From positions 1 through 64,000 of the forward strand of contig JAKOWB010000276.1 in assembly GCA_029781795.1 (NCBI GenBank): DNA of 64,000 nucleotides. The letters run 5' to 3'. The notes under the pieces were generated by a model. It was not told the DNA's origin. It did not search any database and worked only from the letters and a program-made list of their open reading frames with translations. Both the position numbers and the translations under genes were made by a program. Below are positions 44,698 to 51,464 of the stretch, piece after piece; position 1 is the stretch's first letter; each line of letters starts with the position of its first letter. The DNA comes from Pseudomonadota bacterium. GTDB taxonomy: Bacteria > Pseudomonadota > Alphaproteobacteria > Kiloniellales > JACOMY01.

Positions 44698-46742
44698 TTG
44701 AGCGGGTCCTCGTCGCCGCGCTCGGCGCGCTCGCGCAGATAGTCCTCGGTGGTGCGCGGCTTGGGGCGGGCCGGGGCGCCGTGCGGGTCGAAGTCCTCGT
44801 TCATCACCGCCTCGACGCGGCAGTCGGGACACATCTTCACCACGGCGATGCGCTTGGCATTCCCGCCGCTGTACATCCAGTGCTGGCCCTCCAGCTTGGC
44901 GGCGATGCGCTCGATCGTGCTGCGCGTGCCGAAGGGCTTGCCGCAGGTGATGCAGTGGAAGGGCTCCTCCTGCTTCAGCACCACCGCCGGCGCCGCCCAG
45001 GCCGCCGGGGCCAGCCGCGGCTCCAGCGTGATGACCCGCTCGGGGCAGGTCGCCTGGCAGAGTCCGCACTGCACGCAGAGCGCCTCTTCGAAGGTCAGCG
45101 TCGGCTTCTCCGCCTGGTCGCCCAGCGCGTGCGTCGGACAGGTCGCGACGCACGCGAGGCAGAGCGTGCAGCCCGCCGTGTCCACCAGCACCCGGCCGAA
45201 GGGCGCCTTGGCCGGCAGCTCGATCACCTCCGGCTGGCGCGGCGCCAGGTCCTGCAGCACCGTCAGCACCAGGCGCAGCAGGCCGCGCCCGCTGTCCAGC
45301 GGCAGGAAGCTGGAGGGCCGCGCCACGCCGGGACCGCGCGGCAGCGACCTCAGCGCCGCGGCCATCTGGTCGGGATCGTCGAAGGCAAGCTGGCGGCAGA
45401 GCTCGCCGCCGAGGCCCTGGGCCGCCAGGATGCGGTTGGCGAAATCCAGCGTGCGCTGCAGGCCGCTGTCGTCGTGGCGCGGACGGGCGCGGGTGAGCAG
45501 CGCCACCGCGACGGCGCCGTAGGCCACGGCGCCGGCCAGGATCTCCAGCCCGACCTGCGTCACCTCGTTCACCATCAGGGGCAGGACGCGCGCCGGCAGG
45601 CCATTGCCCTGGCGCGCCAGGGCATCGATCAGCGGCTGGCCATGCTCGCCGTCGTGCAGCAGCAGGACCGGCGCCGCGCCGCCGGTTGCGGCAAAGGTCA
45701 GCAGCAGCGCTCGAATGCGGCGCAGCAGCGCGTCGGGCGGCGGCATGGCATAGACCGCCGCGCCGGTCGGACAGACCGCCGCGCAGGCGCCGCAGCCGGC
45801 GCAGATGTTGGGATCGATCGACACCTGGTTCCCGGCCGGCGTGATCGCGCCGGTGGGACAGAGCTCGAGGCAGCGCGTGCAGCCGGTCTTCTTGTTGCGG
45901 CCATGCGCGCAGAGCGACTCGGTGAAGGTGACGTAGCGCGGCCGGTCGAAGGTGCCGGTGAGCTGCGCCGCCTCGAAGATCGCGCGCTCCACCGCCAGCG
46001 GGTCGCCGGGATCGGCCCTGAGGTAGCCCGGGCGCAGATCGGCGGCGGGAAACAGCGCCTCGCCACCCGACAGGTCCAGCAGGATGTCGCATTCGGAGGT
46101 CGCACCGTCGCGCGGCGCGCCGAAGCTGAGCGCACCGCGCGAGGAGGGCGCCGGTTGCGCGTAGTCGTCCACCGTCAGCGTGAAGGCGCCGAGGTAGCCG
46201 CTGGCCTTGCGCACCCGCCCGCGCAGCACCGGGAACTCGGCCACCGCGGGCGGCGCTATCTCCTCGGCCCGGCGCAGCAGCACCGTGACGTCGAGGTGCG
46301 GCGCCAGGCGCCGACCGGCCGCCACCGCCACCTCGTCGCGGCCATAGATCAGCAGCACGCCCTGGCTTTCCAGGGTGACGAAGGGGGTCTCCGGCAGCGG
46401 CTCGGCGGCGGCGGCCAGCAGCGCCGCCATCTTCGGCCCGGCCGCGCCGGCCTCGTCCGACCAGCCGGCAGTCTCGCGCAGGTTGGCGAAAGCCAGCGGC
46501 CTCTCGAAGCCAGCCTCCGCCGCCAGGTCGCCGAACAGCGGCGCCTCCTGCGTGCAGCCGACCAGCAGGCCGGCCTCGCCGGCATCGCCCAGGGCCTTCT
46601 GGAAGCGGCCCAGCTCGGCGCGGCAGAGCTGGCGATGGCTGCTCAGCGCCGCGCCCTGGCAGGCGCGTGCCAGCGCGCCCTCGTCCAGCGGCATGCTGCT
46701 TTCGCAGGAGCAGACCAGGACCGTCTTGCGATCCAACGCCAT
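44694..46742 (-). CDS. Formate-dehydrogenase-linked multi-cluster iron-sulfur protein
   Basis: A 682-residue protein with at least four [4Fe-4S] motifs: C288/C291/C295 and C314/C317/C320/C324 in the middle, then CTLCLACVATCP and CVQCGLCQATCP nearer the end, plus C-terminal CxxC pairs (CITC, CPDC) that may bind zinc. The N-terminal 270 residues have further Cys (C11, C13, C40, C63) and no recognised fold. Related proteins are encoded next to formate dehydrogenase operons in alphaproteobacteria. It may handle electrons or cluster/cofactor insertion for the enzyme. A GGGAGA site precedes ATG 46742. It is divergent from the rest of the locus. Confidence 0.78.
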   Translation of the reverse strand: MALDRKTVLVCSCESSMPLDEGALARACQGAALSSHRQLCRAELGRFQKALGDAGEAGLLVGCTQEAPLFGDLAAEAGFERPLAFANLRETAGWSDEAGAAGPKMAALLAAAAEPLPETPFVTLESQGVLLIYGRDEVAVAAGRRLAPHLDVTVLLRRAEEIAPPAVAEFPVLRGRVRKASGYLGAFTLTVDDYAQPAPSSRGALSFGAPRDGATSECDILLDLSGGEALFPAADLRPGYLRADPGDPLAVERAIFEAAQLTGTFDRPRYVTFTESLCAHGRNKKTGCTRCLELCPTGAITPAGNQVSIDPNICAGCGACAAVCPTGAAVYAMPPPDALLRRIRALLLTFAATGGAAPVLLLHDGEHGQPLIDALARQGNGLPARVLPLMVNEVTQVGLEILAGAVAYGAVAVALLTRARPRHDDSGLQRTLDFANRILAAQGLGGELCRQLAFDDPDQMAAALRSLPRGPGVARPSSFLPLDSGRGLLRLVLTVLQDLAPRQPEVIELPAKAPFGRVLVDTAGCTLCLACVATCPTHALGDQAEKPTLTFEEALCVQCGLCQATCPERVITLEPRLAPAAWAAPAVVLKQEEPFHCITCGKPFGTRSTIERIAAKLEGQHWMYSGGNAKRIAVVKMCPDCRVEAVMNEDFDPHGAPARPKPRTTEDYLRERAERGDEDPLN

Positions 46743-46787
46743 CCATCTCTCCCTGTCGGCGCCCTCTTGGCGGGCACTCGCTTCTCG

Positions 46788-46816
46788 TTGACTTGGGCAG
46801 CTTATATGAAACTAGA
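46788..46816 (+). promoter_or_regulatory. Candidate promoter of the formate dehydrogenase accessory operon
   Basis: TTGACT (46788-46793) and ACTAGA (46811-46816) are 17 bases apart in an AT-rich patch of the 140-base divergent gap. The -35 is good and the -10 is weak. Confidence 0.35.
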
Positions 46817-46882
46817 GTGAAGCAAACCAACAGGCAGCCCGCATCGCCCCACCGGCGGCAGGGTCGCCACGGGGAGAACTGC

Positions 46883-47641
46883 ATGGCCGGGTCATCGCGG
46901 ACCGCGCCGGACGCCTTCGCCGCGCTGCAGGAGATCGACCTGCCGCCGGGCTTCACGCTGATCGCGCTGCGCGAGCTGGGCGACGCCTTCGCCCATGCCA
47001 TGGAGGTCGCCCCGCGCCACGGCGCCGGCACGCTGGTCTGGGTGCGCCGCTTCGACCTGGTGGAGTTCGCCGTGGTGCTGGAGCCGGAGGAGCCGCTCGC
47101 CACCGCGCGCCTGGCGCAGTACGCCGGCATGAACGCGCTGGCCGACATGCTGTCCTTCCACGCCCCGCCCGAACGCTCAATCGCATTCGACTGGCCCGAC
47201 GGCCTGCTGCTGGACGGCGGCCTGCTGGGCGGCGGGCGGCTGGGCTGGCCGGCCGGCACGGCGGAGGACGCCGTGCCCGACTTCCTGGTGTTCGGCGCTA
47301 TGCTGCGCTTCTCGGCCATGACGCCGGACGCCGCGGGCCTGCACAGCCGCGGCATCGCGCTGGACGACGAGGGGTTGGCCGAGGTCGCCTTCCCCGAGCT
47401 GATCGGCAGCTTCTGCCGCCACTTCATGACCGCGGTCAACGACTGGACCGACCTCGGCCCGCGCGCCGTCGTCGAGCACTGGCTGGAGCGTCTGCCGGCG
47501 ATACCGGAGGTCAGCCAGGGCATCGGCCCCGAGGGCGACCTGCTGCGCCATCGCGGCGGCAAGACCGAGCGGCAGAGCCTCGGCGCGGCGCTGGCGACGC
47601 CGGGCTGGCTGGATCCCGAGCGGGGCGAGCCATGGCTCTGA
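46883..47641 (+). CDS. Biotin/lipoate-protein-ligase-like protein of the formate dehydrogenase locus
   Basis: A 252-residue protein of the BPL_LplA_LipB_2 type. It keeps the fold pattern FTLIALRELGDAFAHAM, SIAFDWPDGLLLDGG and LGGGRLGWPAGT but lacks an obvious lysyl-lipoate or biotinyl-adenylate motif set. It is found as the first gene of a conserved accessory block with formate dehydrogenase. Whether it has ligase activity is unknown. ATG 46883 follows GGGGAGAA. Confidence 0.7.
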   Translation: MAGSSRTAPDAFAALQEIDLPPGFTLIALRELGDAFAHAMEVAPRHGAGTLVWVRRFDLVEFAVVLEPEEPLATARLAQYAGMNALADMLSFHAPPERSIAFDWPDGLLLDGGLLGGGRLGWPAGTAEDAVPDFLVFGAMLRFSAMTPDAAGLHSRGIALDDEGLAEVAFPELIGSFCRHFMTAVNDWTDLGPRAVVEHWLERLPAIPEVSQGIGPEGDLLRHRGGKTERQSLGAALATPGWLDPERGEPWL

Positions 47642-48180
47642 AGCTGCCGCGCACCATCCGTCTCGATCCCTCGGACCGCTTCGTCTTCGCCCAGGCGGCG
47701 GAGCCCGGCGAATGGGCGGTGTCGGGCGCCTTCGCCTTCCACGGCGCCGTCCCCGAGCAGCTTTCGTCCAAGGCACGCACGGCTTTCCGTTCCGGCTTCC
47801 TCGGCGTCGAAAGCCTCGGCTGGTCGACCCTGGTGGTGGTGCAGGAGGCCAGCGACGCCGAGCGCGCCGGGGCCGTGGAGGCGCTGGCGCAAGGACTGGT
47901 CGCCCGATTCGGCGCGCCCGATCTGGCCGTCGCCCGCCTCGCCGCCGAGGAGGAGGTCGCCTTCGCCGCCTCGCTCTGCGATCACCCGGCGCAGACCCTG
48001 GTGGCGGTGCAGCGCCTCTTCGAGCAGGGCGAGATCCGCGAGCGCTTCCGCACGCTGACGCCGCGCGCCGACCGCGGCGACACCAGCTTCCGCGCCTTCG
48101 AGTTCTTCCAGAGCGACGAGGACGAGGCGCCGGCCGAGCAGGTCGACCTGCTGGGACTGGAGCGGAAGGCACCGTCATGA
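47632..48180 (+). CDS. DUF6505-like protein of the formate dehydrogenase block
   Basis: A 182-residue soluble protein beginning LKLPRTIRLDPSDRFVF, with SGAFAF and a central GFLGVESLGWSTLVVV. Family assignment rests on the pattern and on gene order and is not checked. It overlaps the ligase-like gene by ten bases and DUF6352 by four. Role unknown, probably in assembly of the dehydrogenase. Confidence 0.62.
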   Translation: MALKLPRTIRLDPSDRFVFAQAAEPGEWAVSGAFAFHGAVPEQLSSKARTAFRSGFLGVESLGWSTLVVVQEASDAERAGAVEALAQGLVARFGAPDLAVARLAAEEEVAFAASLCDHPAQTLVAVQRLFEQGEIRERFRTLTPRADRGDTSFRAFEFFQSDEDEAPAEQVDLLGLERKAPS

Positions 48181-49187
48181 ACGAGTTCTGGATCTCCTCC
48201 GGCCATCAGCTGCTGGACCTGACGCCGGGCGGCGGGCTGCTGCTCAGCGACGATTTCCTGCGCGCCTATCTGGCGCGGCCGGAGCTGATGCCACCGCCCG
48301 AGGCCTGCGAAGCCGAGCGCGCGCTGCACGCGCGTCTGCTGGAGCGCCCCCGCGATCCGGTGAGCGCCGGGCAGCTGGCCGCCCTGGCCGATCCCGACGC
48401 GCGGGAGAACTGGGCGCTCATGCTGGCCTTCCGCGACCGCCTGCTGGCGGCGTCGAGCCTGGAGGCCGCCTATGTCCGGCTGATCCGCGAGGGCATCGGG
48501 CGCACCCCGCCGCTGTTCCTCGACCAGCTCGTGCACGTGATCCTGCGCCGGGCACTGGACGGCCTGGAGGATCCCTTCGTCGCGCGTGCCGGCGAGTGCT
48601 TTTTCCGGCCGCAGAAGGTGACCTTCCACGAGGGCACGGTCCTGCTGGCCGATGCCGAGCTGATCGAACAGCACGAGCGCGACCGCCATGCTTCGCCCCT
48701 GCTGGGGTTGCTGGGCGGGCCGGCGGTGAGCGAGCTGACGGTGCTGCGGCCGGAGAACGCCGCCGGCTACTGGGCGCGCAGCGACGCCTTCGACATGGTG
48801 CTGGACCTGAACGGCGAGCCGAGTGGCCGGGCCGCCCTGGCCACCGCCCTGGTGCGCTGGATCCGCCAGATCCATGGCCTGGAGGCGACGATCCAGCCGC
48901 TGCCGCGGATCGAGGACGCCGACTGGCGCTGGTTCGTCGGCCTGGACAGCGAGGCCACCGCCATCGGCAACGCGCTCTGGTCCGGCGAGCGCCTGCCCGC
49001 CGAGCGGCAGGACCAGGTGCTGGCCCTGTTCCGCGCCGACTTCGCGCCCGGCGCGCCGCTGGTGCCGCAGGTCGAGGGCCGGCCGATCTACCTGCTGCTG
49101 GCCAGCACGCCCGAGCATCGCCTGCGCCTGAAGCCGCAGAACCTGGTCACCGGCCTGCCGCTGCTGGCCAACGTCATGGCGAACTGA
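48177..49187 (+). CDS. DUF6352-like protein of the formate dehydrogenase block
   Basis: A 336-residue protein beginning MNEFWISSGHQLLDLTPGG. Conserved-looking parts are FLDQLVHVILRRALDGLEDPF, ECFFRPQKVTFHEG and YWARSDAFDMVLDL. No cofactor motif is seen. It is translationally coupled to the upstream gene (ATGA). It probably helps maturation or insertion of the molybdenum enzyme; not established. Confidence 0.65.
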   Translation: MNEFWISSGHQLLDLTPGGGLLLSDDFLRAYLARPELMPPPEACEAERALHARLLERPRDPVSAGQLAALADPDARENWALMLAFRDRLLAASSLEAAYVRLIREGIGRTPPLFLDQLVHVILRRALDGLEDPFVARAGECFFRPQKVTFHEGTVLLADAELIEQHERDRHASPLLGLLGGPAVSELTVLRPENAAGYWARSDAFDMVLDLNGEPSGRAALATALVRWIRQIHGLEATIQPLPRIEDADWRWFVGLDSEATAIGNALWSGERLPAERQDQVLALFRADFAPGAPLVPQVEGRPIYLLLASTPEHRLRLKPQNLVTGLPLLANVMAN

Positions 49188-49198
49188 GGGGCGCGCGC

Positions 49199-49708
49199 AT
49201 GGCGATCGAAACCATCACCCTGGGCGTCGTGGCCGAGCGCCGGCCCTCGGACAACCGCTGGGTCGACCACAGCTGGGCGCCGGTCGCGCTGCTGCCGGGC
49301 CTGCCCGCCGCGGCGCCGGGGACGCTGCTGGGCGAAGAGCAGGGACGACAGCGCTACTACCTCGGCAGCGGCGAAATCGGCCTCTTTCCCAGCGACACGG
49401 CGAACCTGCGCGAGAACCTGGAGACCGGCCAGCCGCGGGTCTGGATCGCCCTGCGCCCGACCGACTCGCCGCCTGGCCTGAAGCTGATCGGCATCGCCGC
49501 CGATCCGGCGGAGGGCGAGAGCTTCAGCGAGGTGCCCGGCGACCTGGTAGAGACCCTGCCGATGCCGCCGGCGCTGGTCGACCGGGTAGCCGCCTTCGTC
49601 GCGGCCAATCACGTCGAGCGCCCCTTCTTCAAGCGCAGGCGCGATCGGGCCGACCCCGAGAGCCTGGCGCAGCGCAGGCGCCGGTCGACCGAGGACGACG
49701 AGTCGTGA
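49199..49708 (+). CDS. DUF3305 protein
   Basis: A 169-residue protein with the DUF3305 pattern: LGVVAERRPSDNRWVDHSWAP, YYLGSGEIGLFPSDTANLRENL and FSEVPGDLVETLPMP. The C-terminus is strongly basic. DUF3305 and DUF3306 genes pair up with formate dehydrogenase in proteobacteria; a biochemical role is not known. The start is 11 bases after the DUF6352 stop. Confidence 0.8.
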   Translation: MAIETITLGVVAERRPSDNRWVDHSWAPVALLPGLPAAAPGTLLGEEQGRQRYYLGSGEIGLFPSDTANLRENLETGQPRVWIALRPTDSPPGLKLIGIAADPAEGESFSEVPGDLVETLPMPPALVDRVAAFVAANHVERPFFKRRRDRADPESLAQRRRRSTEDDES

Positions 49709-50340
49709 GCGCGAAGCCGCCGGCACCGGACGGCAAGGAGGGCGGCTTCCTGGCGCGCTGGTCGCGGCGCAAGCAGGAGAGCACCGAGGTGCCGGAGCGG
49801 GCAACGGCAGCGGAACCGCCCCCCGCCCCGCCGCCCACTGTGGAAGATGAGCCAGAGGTGCCGCTCGAGGAGCTGCCGCCGCTCGAGTCGATCGACGCCA
49901 ACACCGACCTGCGGCCCCTGCTGAAGCGCCGCCTGCCGCCGGCCTGGCGCCAGGCCGCCTTGCGGCGGGTCTGGGCCGCCGACCCCGCTATCCGCGGCTT
50001 CAAGGGCCTGGCCGAGTACGACTGGGACTTCACCATCGGCGGCGACGCGCCGGGCTTCTGCCCGCTGCGCTCTCCCGCAGATGCCAGGCTGCTGCTGGCG
50101 CGGATGCTCGGCACGGCCGCGCCCGAGCCGGCCGAGCGCCCGGAAGCGCCGCGCTCCGCAGCCACCCCGGATCCGGCCTCGCCGGCGGCCGAACCGCCCC
50201 CTGGCGCACAAAATGGTGAACCACCCGCGGACGTTGCAGTGCAAAATGACCTAAGATTGCCTACCACTGCTCAAAATGACAAAGAAGATGAAGTAAAACC
50301 CCGGCAAAGACGGCGCGGAGGCTCGGCGACGCCTCGATAA
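49705..50340 (+). CDS. DUF3306 protein
   Basis: A 211-residue protein: FLARWSRRKQE near the N-terminus, the core LRRVWAADPAIRGFKGLAEYDWDF, then a Pro/Ala-rich and finally charged tail. Start GTG 49705 overlaps the DUF3305 stop (GTGA). The last 45 codons are AT-rich and contain three CAAAATG copies (50209, 50242, 50272), giving AQN or VQN repeats, unlike the rest of the gene. The tail may overlap control sequences for the downstream genes. Confidence 0.78.
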   Translation: MSAKPPAPDGKEGGFLARWSRRKQESTEVPERATAAEPPPAPPPTVEDEPEVPLEELPPLESIDANTDLRPLLKRRLPPAWRQAALRRVWAADPAIRGFKGLAEYDWDFTIGGDAPGFCPLRSPADARLLLARMLGTAAPEPAERPEAPRSAATPDPASPAAEPPPGAQNGEPPADVAVQNDLRLPTTAQNDKEDEVKPRQRRRGGSATPR

Positions 50341-50366
50341 AGCTTTGCCCGACTTGCCATTACTTG

Positions 50367-50396
50367 TTGCCGACCTTCCCGATAGCCATTCATTAT
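50367..50396 (+). promoter_or_regulatory. Candidate promoter of the formate dehydrogenase structural operon
   Basis: TTGCCG (50367-50372) and CATTAT (50391-50396) with 18 bases between lie in the AT-rich gap before the HTH-TorD gene. The position suits a promoter for the chaperone and fdh subunit genes. Confidence 0.4.
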
Positions 50397-50415
50397 CAGT
50401 CCCAGAACAACGCGA

Positions 50416-51213
50416 ATGGGCAACGAACTCATGCGCGATCAGGGACTGGAGAGAGCCATCAATGCAGCAGGCGGCGTACGGGCCCTGGCCCGGCTCGTCG
50501 GCGTGTCCCAGCCGGCCGTGTCCAACTGGACGCGGGTGCCGGCCGATCGCGTCCTCACAGTCGAGAGCCTGACCAAGGTGTCGCGCAACGAGCTGCGCCC
50601 CGATCTCTATCCGGCCGAGCCTGCCGCGGACGCTGCTGCCCTCGACGCGGTGGATGCCGCGCGGGCGGACGAGTACCTGCTGCTCGGCAGGCTGCTGTGG
50701 CGCCAGCCCGACGCGGCGCTGCTCGAGATGCTGGCGGACCTGCCGGGCGACCCCAGCGAACTCGGCATGGCGCACCTCGCCCTGGCCGAGGCGGCGCGGG
50801 CTGCGACGCTGGATCAGGTGCAGCGGGAGTTCTTCCAGCTTTTCATCGGCCTGGGGCGCGGCGAGCTGCTGCCCTTCGCCTCCTACTACCTCACCGGTTT
50901 CCTGCACGAGCGCCCGCTGGCCAAGGTGCGCGAGGACCTGCTGCAGCTCGGCGTCGAACGGGTGGAGAACGCCCGCGAGCCGGAAGACCACATCGCGGTG
51001 CTCTGCGAGGTGATGGCCGGCATGATCCGCGGCGATTTCGCCGCCGAAGAACTGGACGAGCAGACTTTCTTCACGCGGCACCTGAAGACCTGGGCGCCGC
51101 GCTTCTTCGCCGATCTCAGTGTCGCCAAGGCGGCGACCTTCTATCGTCCGGTCGGGGTGATCGGCCGCCTGCTGATGGATATCGAAAGCCAGGCCTACGA
51201 GCTCGCCCGTTGA
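50416..51213 (+). CDS. TorD-family chaperone with N-terminal Cro/YdaS-like HTH domain
   Basis: A 265-residue fusion. Residues about 8-68 form a Cro/YdaS-type HTH (LERAINAAGGVRALARLVG, VSQPAVSNWTRVPADRV). Residues about 80-265 are a TorD/DmsD-like all-helical chaperone (QREFFQLFIGLGRGELLPFASYYLTGFLHERPL, quoted in part: FIGLGRGELLPFASYYL). TorD proteins bind Tat signal peptides and guard molybdoenzyme folding before export. The HTH could make it a regulator that senses unfilled apoenzyme; this is inference. ATG 50416 and ATG 50431 are both possible starts, neither with a strong site. Confidence 0.8.
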   Translation: MGNELMRDQGLERAINAAGGVRALARLVGVSQPAVSNWTRVPADRVLTVESLTKVSRNELRPDLYPAEPAADAAALDAVDAARADEYLLLGRLLWRQPDAALLEMLADLPGDPSELGMAHLALAEAARAATLDQVQREFFQLFIGLGRGELLPFASYYLTGFLHERPLAKVREDLLQLGVERVENAREPEDHIAVLCEVMAGMIRGDFAAEELDEQTFFTRHLKTWAPRFFADLSVAKAATFYRPVGVIGRLLMDIESQAYELAR

Positions 51214-51247
51214 GCGTCGTGGCCATAGCGGAAGGGGAGTGAGCGCC

Positions 51248-51451
51248 ATGTCCGAAGCCAAGCAGAAGAAGCCGGTCGGTCGCCGTGGCTTCCTGAAGAC
51301 GCTGGGTGCGGGTGCCGGTGCGGTGGCGGCGGTGCCGCTGGCCGCGGGCGGCGCGCAGGCCCTGACCGTCAGCGAGGAAGAGGCCCGCGCCCGCTACCAG
51401 GAGAGCGACGAGGTCAAGACCTTCTACCGCGTCTGCGGCTACGAGAGCTGA
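51248..51451 (+). CDS. Small Tat-signal protein of formate dehydrogenase
   Basis: A 67-residue protein that is mostly a twin-arginine signal: GRRGFLKTLGAGAGAVAAVP, then a short acidic tail ending TFYRVCGYES. ATG 51248 has a GGGGAG site. Such small proteins regularly precede the alpha subunit gene in this enzyme type. It may be a small subunit or help export; the exact role is unknown. Confidence 0.78.
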   Translation: MSEAKQKKPVGRRGFLKTLGAGAGAVAAVPLAAGGAQALTVSEEEARARYQESDEVKTFYRVCGYES

Positions 51452-51464
51452 GGAGCCAACAGCC

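Noticed and set aside
43411-47985. 1524-codon minus-strand open frame
   Set aside because: Runs antisense to the WD40-cytochrome and ligase-like genes and out of frame with the iron-sulfur protein, which has clear ferredoxin motifs.
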